From: Pseudomonadota bacterium
Lineage (GTDB): Bacteria > Desulfobacterota > Desulfovibrionia > Desulfovibrionales > Desulfovibrionaceae
Assembly (NCBI GenBank): GCA_023399375.1
Contig: JAEWPX010000100.1
Coordinates: 1-58,056, forward strand
Length of the DNA stretch: 58,056 nucleotides
Reading direction: 5' to 3'
Positions 8,332 through 16,402 of the stretch are shown piece after piece (position 1 is the stretch's first letter; each line of letters starts with the position of its first letter). Position numbers and translations under genes: made by a program. The notes under the pieces are model-generated. The model was not told where the DNA came from. It searched no databases and saw only the letters and a list, made by a program, of their open reading frames with translations.

Positions 8332-9165
8332 ATGAGCGCGCATGACAAAACGTCCCTCAAGCTGCTCGAAGAGGCCATGGCCCAGCGGGCACGTTGTTTC
8401 CTCTCCCTGCCCGTCTCCGTCACCGGCGTGCGCGAACTGGACTGCGCCATGCTGGAATCCTCCACACGGGGCCTGCTGCTGGAAAGCCAGGGCAAGGCCG
8501 CCTGCGGCCCGCACTGGATGGGGCTCGACGTCACGGGCTATTTCCGGGTGATACTGCGCCGCAACGGGATCGACGAGACGTTCTACACCTTCGACAGCCG
8601 CATCAAGGCGGCGGCCAACGGGCGCACGGGCATCGCCCGGCTGCTGCTCGAAGAGCCCGACGCGCTGGTCTTCGGCCAGCGCCGCAAGAGCCTGCGCGTG
8701 GAGCCGGACATCGAGCGCATCGCGGCGGCGTTTCTCTGGCGCTACGACAAAAAAGAAGGCTTCGTCATGGACTGCCCGGCGCTTAAGCGCGTCGACTTCC
8801 AGGGCGGGCTCGCGCGCATCGCCGACATTTCGGCCGGAGGCATGCGCCTGACCGTGCGCGGGGCGCTCGTGCGCGAGCGCAGCCTGGAACTGCCCCAGGG
8901 CCAACGGGTGGTCGTGCACCTGCAACTGCGCGAACCGCGCGAACCCGGAGACCACGAGTTCTGGATCGTGGCCCGCGTGCGCCACGCGGCCCGGGACTGC
9001 CTGTGCGGGGATGCGATCTACGGCTTCGAATTTTTGGCCAGCGGCAGCCTCGACGCCAAGGCCGGCAAGATCCGCTGGCAACCCGTAGAGGAGCATACGA
9101 TCGGCGGGCTCGCGGACATCTTCCACCACTGGGACCTGGACAGGCGGCGGCAGAAAGTGGACTGA
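8332..9165 (+). CDS. PilZ-domain protein, probable c-di-GMP receptor
   Basis: 277 residues. The c-di-GMP binding signature RxxxR is present (R118-K-S-L-R122), with the second half DISAGGM near 158, matching the PilZ D/N-x-S-x-x-G motif. The first 110 residues resemble the YcgR-N (flagellar brake) type domain, so it may couple c-di-GMP to motility or envelope functions. Cytoplasmic. ATG at 8332 is preferred over a TTG at 8317, though neither has a strong ribosome-binding site. Single gene; the next gene is convergent 7 nt away. Confidence 0.82.
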   Translation: MSAHDKTSLKLLEEAMAQRARCFLSLPVSVTGVRELDCAMLESSTRGLLLESQGKAACGPHWMGLDVTGYFRVILRRNGIDETFYTFDSRIKAAANGRTGIARLLLEEPDALVFGQRRKSLRVEPDIERIAAAFLWRYDKKEGFVMDCPALKRVDFQGGLARIADISAGGMRLTVRGALVRERSLELPQGQRVVVHLQLREPREPGDHEFWIVARVRHAARDCLCGDAIYGFEFLASGSLDAKAGKIRWQPVEEHTIGGLADIFHHWDLDRRRQKVD

Positions 9166-9172
9166 GACGGCC

Positions 9173-10120
9173 CTACTCCGCGGCGGTCCCGGCGCGCAGT
9201 TCCCGCAGCGTCATGCCGCTGGCCGCCACGCGCCACAGCCCGAGCGCCGTCACGGGCAGGTACTGCAACAGGTGCATGGCCAGGGCCACGGCGAAGGCCC
9301 GGTCGCGGTCCACGCCGAACCACCCGAGCGCCAGCACCATGGACGCCTCGTACACGCCCATGCCCCCGGGCGCGCCCGGCACGGCGAAGCCGAGCGTGGC
9401 CACGGCGAAAACCGTCAGCACCATGGGCCAACTCCAGGGCAGTCCGGCCATGAAGCAAAGCCCCAGGGCATAGAGGGCGATATAGGCCGACCAGGCGGCC
9501 AGGGTCCAAAGCCCCAGCCCGCAAAGGAAGCGCAGGCGCAGGCTGGCCTGCAAGAGTCCCAGCATCTCGGCCGCGAACAGCCGCAGCCGCGCAAACGGCA
9601 CGAGCCGCAGCAACGCATGGGCCGCGCCCGGCCGCACGCGCAGTAACCCCAGAAAGCACCACACCCCGCCGACAAGGGCCAACAGCGGATAGAGCACGAG
9701 CCCCTGGCCCAGAAGCGCCGCCACGGCGACGCCGAGGACCAGCAGCGCATTGAGATCGAAAAACCGCTCCCAGAACACGGCCTCCAGGGCCTTGCCGAGC
9801 GACGCGCCGCTTTCCCGGCGCAAATACAAGGCCTTGGCCATCTCGCCCAACCGCGCCGGCAGCACGTTGTTAAGCGCAAGCCCGATCAGGCAGGCCCAAA
9901 GCCCGGTCAGCGGCCGGATGCTCCCGGACAGGAGAAAACGCAGCCGCAGGCCCGGCACGATGGTCATGACCGGAACCCCGAACACGTAGAGCGCCACGGG
10001 CAGGGGACGAAAAGCGGCCAGGGCGCGCCCCAGGCCGGCCAGATCCACGCCCCACAAGGCGTAGGTCATGCAGCCCCCGACCAACAGCAGGCGCAGGACC
10101 AGGGAAAGATGCTTCTTCAT
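9173..10120 (-). CDS. Lysylphosphatidylglycerol synthetase-like integral membrane protein (UPF0104/flippase-like)
   Basis: 315 residues, about eight hydrophobic segments. Family features: NNVLPARLGEMAKALYLRRE in the first third and AVPGAPGGMGVYEASMVLAL in the last third (the conserved G-x-P-G-G-x-G-x-x-E pattern of the UPF0104/AglD family). The family includes MprF-like flippase domains without the synthetase. GGTGGAG precedes the ATG at 10120. Upstream, the terminator of the cytochrome gene lies only about 14 nt before the start codon, so the alternative ATG at 10144 would fall inside that hairpin. Confidence 0.82.
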   Translation of the reverse strand: MKKHLSLVLRLLLVGGCMTYALWGVDLAGLGRALAAFRPLPVALYVFGVPVMTIVPGLRLRFLLSGSIRPLTGLWACLIGLALNNVLPARLGEMAKALYLRRESGASLGKALEAVFWERFFDLNALLVLGVAVAALLGQGLVLYPLLALVGGVWCFLGLLRVRPGAAHALLRLVPFARLRLFAAEMLGLLQASLRLRFLCGLGLWTLAAWSAYIALYALGLCFMAGLPWSWPMVLTVFAVATLGFAVPGAPGGMGVYEASMVLALGWFGVDRDRAFAVALAMHLLQYLPVTALGLWRVAASGMTLRELRAGTAAE

Positions 10121-10133
10121 CGTCTCCACCGGA

Positions 10134-10169
10134 AAAAAGGCCATGGGAACGGCTTCCCATGGCCTTTTT
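10134..10169 (-). terminator. Terminator after cytochrome gene, just before flippase gene
   Basis: A 15-bp stem (AAAAAGGCCATGGGA and its complement) with a six-base loop, ending in a T run on the minus strand. It ends about 14 nt upstream of the flippase-like start codon, so that gene must rely on read-through or a start signal overlapping the hairpin. Confidence 0.88.
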
Positions 10170-10191
10170 CGCGGTGCGAATCAAGCGCGGA

Positions 10192-10479
10192 TCATTTCTT
10201 GGGCAAGGAGGCGTAGTAGGCGGCGAGGTCGGCGATATTTTCGGGTGACTGCTTCTGCATGATGGCGATCATAGCCTTGTTCTCGCCCTTGCCGTCCTTG
10301 AAGGCCTGCATCTTGGCCGTAAGCGTCGCGGCATCCACGCCGTCGAGGTCGCCCTTGCTCTTATGACAGGCGCAGCCCTTGGCCAGGGCCTCTCCCTTGG
10401 CCGCGTCGCCGGCCGCTCCGGCGGCCACGGCCACGGCACAGAAAACCAGCGCGAAAAAAACCGTTCCGATACGTTTCAT
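10192..10479 (-). CDS. Cytochrome c553-like protein with CxCH motif
   Basis: 95 residues, exported (signal peptide MKRIGTVFFALVFCAVAVAA). The mature part follows the small class I cytochrome c (c553) plan: haem site near the N-terminus, a Met-containing segment (KAMIAIM) for the distal ligand, and a C-terminal helix (IADLAAYYASL). The haem site reads KGCACHK (C36, C38, H39): one residue between the cysteines instead of two, and the codons confirm this. Either haem attachment is non-standard, with a single thioether or a special lyase, or the protein no longer binds haem covalently. The ATG at 10479 follows AAGGAGAT; the longer frame to 10554 lacks a leader-like start. Confidence 0.85.
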   Translation of the reverse strand: MKRIGTVFFALVFCAVAVAAGAAGDAAKGEALAKGCACHKSKGDLDGVDAATLTAKMQAFKDGKGENKAMIAIMQKQSPENIADLAAYYASLPKK

Positions 10480-10678
10480 GGCATCTCCTTGGCGTCTCAA
10501 GCGGTGCATCCCGTCGCCCCACGGCGGCGAAGCCAGGATACATGCATACCCCACGGGGAAAAAAATGCAATCCTCTCAATCGGGTTCCCTTGCGTTTCAG
10601 AAATTTTTGTTGCAATTCACCCTGCCCAAGGTAACCTCTCCAGTCGAGGACATCCGTTTTCGCAAAAGGAACACCGCA

Positions 10679-11482
10679 ATGTCGCCCCGCCCCCTTCTGG
10701 CCGTCGCCGCCGCCCTGCTGCTGTTCGCCTGCGCTCCCGCTTCCTCGGACAAAGCCTTGCGCGAGACCCTGCGGGAACATCCCGATATGGTCCTCGACGC
10801 CCTGAGCCAGCGCAAACCCGAGCTCTTCGCCCTCGTGGTGCAGGGGCAACAGGCAAGCCAGGACGCCGCACGGGAAGCCAAACAGGCCGAGGAGCTCAAA
10901 AAACCCCTGACCCCGGCCGTGGACCCGGCCCGGGCGTTGCGCGGGCCGGCCGACGCGGACACCCTGGTCGTGGTTTACTCCGACTTCCTGTGTCCCTACT
11001 GCGCCCAGGGCGCCAAGACGCTCAAGGAATTCATGGCCCGCCACCCGGATTCCGTGAAGGTGCTTTTCAAGCACTACGCCACGGACGACCTGTCCCGGCA
11101 GGCGGCGCTGGTCTACGAGGCCCTGGCCGCCCAGGATCCGAAGCTCGCTTTCGCCTTCCACGACGCGACCTTCGAGGCCCAGCGGGAGATCGAGCAGGCC
11201 GGCGAGCCGGCGTTGTACGCACTGGCCATCAAGCTCGGGGCCAATGTGTCGCAGCTCAAAAAGGATCTCAAAAACCCGGCCCTGGCCAAGCGCATCGACG
11301 ACGACGTGGCCGAGGCCCGGTCCTTCGGCATCGAAGGGACGCCGACGTTCGTCATTAACGGCGTGTCCGTGCGCGGCGCGGCCCCGCTTAACGAGTTCGA
11401 GGACGTCCTGCGTCAGGTGGCCAAAAACAGCGGCGGCCAGGAAGCGCCCTGCGACACCTGCAACAAGAAGAAGAAACCATAG
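10679..11482 (+). CDS. DsbA/thioredoxin-fold lipoprotein
   Basis: 267 residues. Lipoprotein signal with lipobox LFAC (lipid-modified C18). DsbA-family oxidoreductase: active site CPYC in YSDFLCPYC, cis-Pro loop GTPTFVING, and the DsbA helical insert between them. Between lipobox and catalytic domain is an Ala/Gln-rich linker of about 70 residues. The extreme C-terminus ends in CDTC followed by a lysine-rich tail, an additional CxxC that could act as a second redox pair. Likely periplasmic disulfide or thiol reductase activity. AAAGGA precedes the ATG at 10679; the frame is open much further upstream but without a leader. Confidence 0.88.
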   Translation: MSPRPLLAVAAALLLFACAPASSDKALRETLREHPDMVLDALSQRKPELFALVVQGQQASQDAAREAKQAEELKKPLTPAVDPARALRGPADADTLVVVYSDFLCPYCAQGAKTLKEFMARHPDSVKVLFKHYATDDLSRQAALVYEALAAQDPKLAFAFHDATFEAQREIEQAGEPALYALAIKLGANVSQLKKDLKNPALAKRIDDDVAEARSFGIEGTPTFVINGVSVRGAAPLNEFEDVLRQVAKNSGGQEAPCDTCNKKKKP

Positions 11483-11520
11483 GGCCAAGGCCCCTTCCGA
11501 CGCCGAGGTCGAACACCGCC

Positions 11521-12072
11521 ATGTCCGCCATCCTGCGCATCCTGGCCCTTGGGGCGTTTTTCGCCGTGGTCCCCGTCCTTTGCCTGCACGCCCCGGCCGC
11601 GGCCGACGAACAGAACACGCCGGCCAGCCAGGAGATCGACGAGGCCACCCTCGTGGCCATGATGGACGACGTCATCAAGTATTACGACGAGACGCGGCCG
11701 TCGGAAGGCCGCATCCTCGAACTGCTGCCCGCCTACGAAAAAAACAAGGACAGCCAGGAATACAAGAAACTGCGCTTCCTTTTCGACACGCACCAGAAGG
11801 TCACGACCAGCCTCAACAACCTGATCGACGTCCTCTACATCTCGCTCAAGCACGGCAACTACGACGACGAGGAACTCAACAACTACCTCTACAACCGCTG
11901 CAAGAACATCATCACGTTCTTAAACAACATGGTCTACTTCCTGACCGCCCGTAACCAGGAGATGGAGCTGTCCCCGTCCGTGGACGTGCAGCGCCTTTAC
12001 GAAAGCTACCTGGTGCGCCTGACCACCCTGCTCTACGAGCTCAACAAGCTCCTGGCCCATTTCCACAAATAG
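11521..12072 (+). CDS. Secreted hypothetical protein, helical
   Basis: 183 residues with a signal peptide (hydrophobic stretch ending near APAAA). The mature protein is acidic and predicted helical, with regular hydrophobic spacing in LLYELNKLLAHF and TSLNNLIDVLYISLKHG. I do not recognise the family. It lies 38 nt downstream of the DsbA-like lipoprotein, so they may be co-transcribed. Only one Cys remains in the mature part, so it is not an obvious disulfide substrate. Confidence 0.75.
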   Translation: MSAILRILALGAFFAVVPVLCLHAPAAADEQNTPASQEIDEATLVAMMDDVIKYYDETRPSEGRILELLPAYEKNKDSQEYKKLRFLFDTHQKVTTSLNNLIDVLYISLKHGNYDDEELNNYLYNRCKNIITFLNNMVYFLTARNQEMELSPSVDVQRLYESYLVRLTTLLYELNKLLAHFHK

Positions 12073-12178
12073 ACCGCCAGCCAGCGCCTGGAAGCGGCAT
12101 CTTGACAGCCGCCGGGGGCTTTTTACTTCTGTAGGATCGCCCTGTGCACGAGAACGCGGGGGCGCGGGAGGCGGAACC

Positions 12179-12445
12179 ATGGCCAATGGCTGGGCCGGCG
12201 ACGGCGCGGTGCAGGATCAGATCGCCCATTCCATCGCGGACGAGGTGTCGCGCATTCGCAGCCGGCTGCCCCAGGGCGAGAGCAGCGACACGTGCGCGGA
12301 GTGCGGCGAGGCAATTCCCCTGGCGCGGCGCAAAGCCCTGCCCGGCGTGCGCCTGTGCGTGACCTGCCAGCAGGAACGCGACAAGGAGCAGACCGCCGCG
12401 TCCCCCTACAACCGCCGGGGCAACAAGGACAGCCAGCTGCGCTGA
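12179..12445 (+). CDS. DksA/TraR-type C4 zinc finger protein
   Basis: 88 residues. The zinc finger is complete: CAEC and CVTC (C-x2-C, x17, C-x2-C) with the conserved IPLARRKALPGVRLC between them, as in the YbiI/TraR subfamily. Short members lack the DksA coiled-coil tip; they bind the secondary channel of RNA polymerase or have unknown targets. Preceded by GGCGGAACC and a weak hairpin plus CTTTTTA at about 12098-12125 that may end the preceding transcript. Confidence 0.85.
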   Translation: MANGWAGDGAVQDQIAHSIADEVSRIRSRLPQGESSDTCAECGEAIPLARRKALPGVRLCVTCQQERDKEQTAASPYNRRGNKDSQLR

Positions 12446-12529
12446 GGCCGCGGGCACGCACGCGCCTCCGCTTTCAAGTAAAGCCCCCGCGAGCGTCGGC
12501 TTCTCTGTCGTGGCGTGGCTGAGGCGGCG

Positions 12530-13759
12530 TCAATGACAGCGCAGGGCGGCGGCCACGCCAGGCGCGACCTCGAACAAAAGCGGCGGGACGCCGACGGCCG
12601 CGCGCACCTCGTTTCGGGACGCCAGTGCGGCCCGGCGCTCGCCGTAACGCCCGGCCAGCACCCGGTAGCGCTTCGTCTTCCCCTGCCCTTCCTCGACCAG
12701 ACAGGCGGGAATGCCCCTGCCGCGCAGCTTCGCGGCCTGCCCCTGCGCATTGGCGGCGTCGGCGAAAAGCCCGGTCTGCAAGGCCACGAAGCCCTTGGCC
12801 GCATCCTTGGCCTTCCCCTTTTCCGCCGGCTCCCGGGTCGCCGCGGCAGCAGGCTTTGCCGCGGCGGGAGCGGGAGCGGGCGCGCCGGCCTTGACCGCCG
12901 GCGGCGCTGCCGTCGCCTTGACGGCGGCCGTCTTTTGGGGCGCAGTCGGCGGCGCAGGAGAGGCCGGAACCTTTTGCGCGGCGGCAGGCGCTTGCGGCGC
13001 GGCTGCGGGACCTGCAGCACGCGCAACGGAAGCCGGCAGCGCAACAGGCACAGGCGTTTTTTCAGGCGCGGCGGCGGGCGCGGGTTCCGCCTGCGTCCCC
13101 CCCCCGGCGTCAAGAGTCGCGGCGGCAGCGACGTCGGGAGTCGCCGCCGATGCCGGGGCAGGCTCGGGTGCGGCTTGTTGCGGTTGCCCGGCCGCCGCAT
13201 TGCGCACGGCGGCACGCACGGCAAACGGCGCCGCGTCGGCATCCTCCCCCGTAGCGGCGGACTCCGGCATGACGAAGGTCTGCGACGCCACGGGCGTGTC
13301 GCCATGAAAAAGCTCCAGCCGCCACGCCCCGGGCACGGCCGCGCCGGGCGGGAAAAAAGCGTAGGTCACGACGGCGGGCTCGCCGCGACGCGCAGGGACG
13401 AACCAGCGGTCGACGACGGGCGCGCCGCCCGCCCCTGAAGGGCGCGTCAGACGCGCCTCGAGGAGCAGGGGTGCGCCGCCGGCCCTGCCCGGCGGCACGA
13501 AGCGGCAGCCGAGTCCCTTGCCCGCAGGGGAAAGGACCTCCCCCGGGCGCAGGGCCTTGTCTCCGGGCCACGGTTCGCCCGGCCCGGGCGCGACGGACAG
13601 GCCCCCGCAGATTGCAAACCCGGCGTCGCCCTGCTGCGGCGCGGCCGGGACGGGCGACGGCGGAGACGGCTGTGCGGCGGGAAGCGGGCAGGGCAGGGCC
13701 AGGACGGCCAGAATCAGGCAGGACGCCAGAGCGCGGCTGGCAACGACGCGTACGGACAT
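12530..13759 (-). CDS. SPOR-domain protein with Pro/Ala-rich linker
   Basis: 409 residues, exported (signal peptide to about PAAQ). Order: an N-terminal beta-rich domain of about 150 residues (WRLELFHGDTPVASQTFVMP, like periplasmic DUF3859-type folds), a roughly 130-residue Ala/Pro/Lys linker, and a C-terminal SPOR domain (FVALQTGLFADAANAQ ... RYRVLAGRYGERRAAL). SPOR domains bind septal peptidoglycan stripped of stem peptides, so it probably sits in the periplasm at division sites. It starts 13 nt after the stop of the pseudo-receiver/TPR gene, making it the last gene of the signalling operon. Confidence 0.82.
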   Translation of the reverse strand: MSVRVVASRALASCLILAVLALPCPLPAAQPSPPSPVPAAPQQGDAGFAICGGLSVAPGPGEPWPGDKALRPGEVLSPAGKGLGCRFVPPGRAGGAPLLLEARLTRPSGAGGAPVVDRWFVPARRGEPAVVTYAFFPPGAAVPGAWRLELFHGDTPVASQTFVMPESAATGEDADAAPFAVRAAVRNAAAGQPQQAAPEPAPASAATPDVAAAATLDAGGGTQAEPAPAAAPEKTPVPVALPASVARAAGPAAAPQAPAAAQKVPASPAPPTAPQKTAAVKATAAPPAVKAGAPAPAPAAAKPAAAATREPAEKGKAKDAAKGFVALQTGLFADAANAQGQAAKLRGRGIPACLVEEGQGKTKRYRVLAGRYGERRAALASRNEVRAAVGVPPLLFEVAPGVAAALRCH

Positions 13760-13772
13760 GGCAAAGGCGGCG

Positions 13773-15140
13773 TCACTCGGCGAGATGCTCGAGCAGCCGT
13801 CTGGCCGCTTCGTAGCCGGGATCGATTTCCAGGGAAATGTTCAGGTACTTGCGCGCCTCGGCCAGGTTGCGGCAGCGGTGGTAGGCCGTCGCGATGTTGT
13901 AGCCCACGGAAGGGGCCTGCCGGGCGAGGTTGGGGTCCACGGCCAGGGCCTTTTCGAAATGGTCCAGGGCGATGTCGTACTGCCGGCCTTCGGCGTGGGC
14001 CACGCCGATGTTGTAGAGCAGGCCGGCGTCTCCCGGCGCGATTTCCAGGGCCTTACGGTAGTTGTCCACGGCCTGTTGCCACAGCCCCTGGCGGCGCAGC
14101 AGGATGCCGCGGTCGTTGAACATCCACAGGTCGGCCTTGCCGAGCGCTCCGCCCTTGGCCTCGATGGCCTCGGTGACGAAGCGCAGAGCCATGTCCTGGT
14201 CCTTGTCGCCGATGGCCCGGGCGATCTCCATGAGCGAATCGCTGACCATGTCCGAGGCGACGCGGGTGACCACGCGCCGGGCCTCCTCGAAATACGTCTT
14301 GGCCTTGTCCGTGTCGCCGCCGGCCAGGTACATGCCGCCGATCTCCACCTTGCGCTCGAAATTGAGCGGCGAAAGCGTGTCCAGGCGGCTTAGGTAGGCC
14401 AGACGCTTGTCGCTCTCCCCGGACTCGCGGCACAGGTCCACGAGCCTTTTGAGCGGCTCGATAAAAAGCTTCTCCACCTTGGCCGCGGCCAGATAGTGCT
14501 TTTCCGCGGCGGCGTAGTCGCCACGCTTGAGCGAAGCGTCGCCCATGAGCAGATGGCACTTGAGGCTGTCGGGCTTGATCTCGAAGGCCTTGGCCGTGAT
14601 CCGCTCGGCCTGCTCCAGATCGCCGGCGGCGATGAGTTCCGCCGCCCGGTCGAGCAGGACGCCGAGCTGGTTGTTGGGCTTGATGGCGAAGGCGATCTTC
14701 TCGATGAGCGCGTTGGCGGAAATGGGCTTGGTGATGATGCTGTCGGCCCCGATCTCGTGGGTGAGGACGAGCTCGTCGCGGGACATCTCGGTGCTGACCA
14801 CGATGATGCGCACCCGGTCGCCGTAGAAGGTCTTGAGCACCTTGACGGGCTTGATGCAGGCGGCCTTGCGGATGCGCCGCTCGACGAACAGCACGAGCGG
14901 CGCGGGCGCGCGCCCCGCCGCCTTGTTGACGAACGCCACCAGCGCATCGTAGCCGGCGGTTTCCCGGAAGGCGGTCTTGACGTCGATACGCAGGCCGCCA
15001 AGCGTGAACTTCACCATGCGGGCGAAGCTCTCGTCGTCCGTGGCCGCCGCGGCCAAGCCGCCCTCGGCGAAATAATCCAGGACGATGCGCTCGTATTTTT
15101 TGGCCGTCTGCTCGGCCCGGACTCGCATGATATTCGACAT
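13773..15140 (-). CDS. Pseudo-receiver plus TPR protein
   Basis: 455 residues. Residues about 40-170 resemble a CheY-type receiver (RIIVVSTEMSRDELVLTHEIGADSIITKPISANALIEKI has the beta4/beta5 layout and the conserved Lys-Pro). The strand that should hold the phosphoacceptor Asp reads PLVLFVERR, so phosphorylation is unlikely. Residues about 180-450 are TPR repeats (AGDLEQAERITAKAFEIKPD; GDYAAAEKHYLAAAK; KALEIAPGDAGLLYNIG). Probably an adaptor in the pathway headed by the upstream kinase. The frame is open to 16151 but that overlaps the next gene; ATG at 15140 gives the natural start. Confidence 0.82.
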   Translation of the reverse strand: MSNIMRVRAEQTAKKYERIVLDYFAEGGLAAAATDDESFARMVKFTLGGLRIDVKTAFRETAGYDALVAFVNKAAGRAPAPLVLFVERRIRKAACIKPVKVLKTFYGDRVRIIVVSTEMSRDELVLTHEIGADSIITKPISANALIEKIAFAIKPNNQLGVLLDRAAELIAAGDLEQAERITAKAFEIKPDSLKCHLLMGDASLKRGDYAAAEKHYLAAAKVEKLFIEPLKRLVDLCRESGESDKRLAYLSRLDTLSPLNFERKVEIGGMYLAGGDTDKAKTYFEEARRVVTRVASDMVSDSLMEIARAIGDKDQDMALRFVTEAIEAKGGALGKADLWMFNDRGILLRRQGLWQQAVDNYRKALEIAPGDAGLLYNIGVAHAEGRQYDIALDHFEKALAVDPNLARQAPSVGYNIATAYHRCRNLAEARKYLNISLEIDPGYEAARRLLEHLAE

Positions 15141-15157
15141 GACCCCGTCCGCTCCCC

Positions 15158-16369
15158 TCACGCGCCGCCCGGTGCGCCGCGCACCCGGCGCAGCAGCGCC
15201 AAAAGCTCGGGATCGACGGCGCCGAACCCGGATTCCTCGCTGGCCGGGGCCAGCACCCGAAGCGGCGCGGAGCAGCATGCGCCGATCCCGCGCAGGCGCT
15301 CGACCAGGCCCGCATCCACGACCTGCCCGGCCACGGCCGCCTTTTCCCCCGTGCCGAGACAGATGTCCTCTTCCAGGATCATGCCCGCCGTCAAGTCCGA
15401 CAACGACGCTTCGGCGCGCCGGTAGCCCTCGCGGGACCCGGCCAGCAGGCCGATCAGTTCCAGCGCCTTGGGATCGTACGTCCCTTCCCGGGCCTGCATG
15501 GCCGCTAGGGCCTCGTCGCGGCCGACGCCCGAAGTGAGCAGCCGGTCGTAGTCGAGGGCCGCCTTGAGCAGGCGCGCGCCCAGGGGGATGGCCGCGCCGC
15601 GCGGGCCGTCGTCCTCGCCGGCGAAGGCGCGTTCCTGATGGCGGATGATGTCGGCCACTTCGCCGAGTTTGGGGATATTGGCGAGCAGATCCGCGCCGAT
15701 GCCGGGATGGCGGACGAAAAGCGCGGCCCTGTCCCCGTCCAGGCTGCCGACGGCGCGCAGGGAGGCGAACATGGATTCGGGCATGACCACGGCGCCGAGC
15801 TGGGACAGCGTGACCGCAAGTTCGATGCGCCAGAGGTCCGGGGCTTCCAGGCAGCGGGCCATGTCCATCACCAGCCGCCGGACCCGGACGGCGCGGCCCA
15901 TGGCTTCGGCGTTTTGCAGGGCGAGCAGGTCGGTCAACAGCTTGATGATGCCGCGAAGCGCCCCTTTGAGAAAATCCCTTTCCGCCGTGGCCTGCAGGTA
16001 GTGGGCGACGCCGGCGGCCAGGGCCTCTTCCAGCGTCTCCTCGGCGCAGGGTTTGGACAGGAAGCGAAAGACCTGGCCGACGTTTATGGCCTCCATGGCC
16101 GTGCCCAGGTCGGCGTAGCCGGTGAGCAGGATGCGCACGGTGTCCGGGCATACCCGGCGCAGGCGGTCGAAAAATTCCAACCCGTCGAGCCCCGGCATGC
16201 GCAGGTCCGAGACGACCACGGCATACGGTCCGCCCTCGGTCACCGCCTCCAGCGCACGCATGGCCCCCACGGCGATGTCCACGGCGTATTTGCGCCGCAG
16301 CTTGCGCCTCAATGTCGCGGCCATTTCCGCGTCGTCATCGACGAACAGTATCTTGTGCTTCACGCCCAT
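15158..16369 (-). CDS. Response regulator with degenerate HD-GYP-type output (1)
   Basis: 403 residues. Receiver (1-125) is complete: acidic pair DDD (11-13), phosphoacceptor D55 in VVSDLRMPG, T in LLTGYAD, and K106-P. The output (about 135-330) aligns with RpfG-type HD domains, but the catalytic His-Asp is replaced (SQLG) and the second motif is RHQERAF without the GYP loop, so it should not hydrolyse c-di-GMP. A 70-residue tail (DLTAGMILEEDI) resembles the post-HD segment of that family. Close paralogue of the regulator at 19.8-21.0 kb. Confidence 0.83.
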   Translation of the reverse strand: MGVKHKILFVDDDAEMAATLRRKLRRKYAVDIAVGAMRALEAVTEGGPYAVVVSDLRMPGLDGLEFFDRLRRVCPDTVRILLTGYADLGTAMEAINVGQVFRFLSKPCAEETLEEALAAGVAHYLQATAERDFLKGALRGIIKLLTDLLALQNAEAMGRAVRVRRLVMDMARCLEAPDLWRIELAVTLSQLGAVVMPESMFASLRAVGSLDGDRAALFVRHPGIGADLLANIPKLGEVADIIRHQERAFAGEDDGPRGAAIPLGARLLKAALDYDRLLTSGVGRDEALAAMQAREGTYDPKALELIGLLAGSREGYRRAEASLSDLTAGMILEEDICLGTGEKAAVAGQVVDAGLVERLRGIGACCSAPLRVLAPASEESGFGAVDPELLALLRRVRGAPGGA

Positions 16370-16402
16370 GCGCCCACATTCCTTGTTGCCGCGCCCTTCG
16401 CA

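Noticed and set aside
13773..16151. One 792-residue protein covering the pseudo-receiver/TPR region and beyond
   Set aside because: Its first 340 codons overlap the HD-type regulator gene in another frame and look like noise; the ATG at 15140 gives a normal protein.
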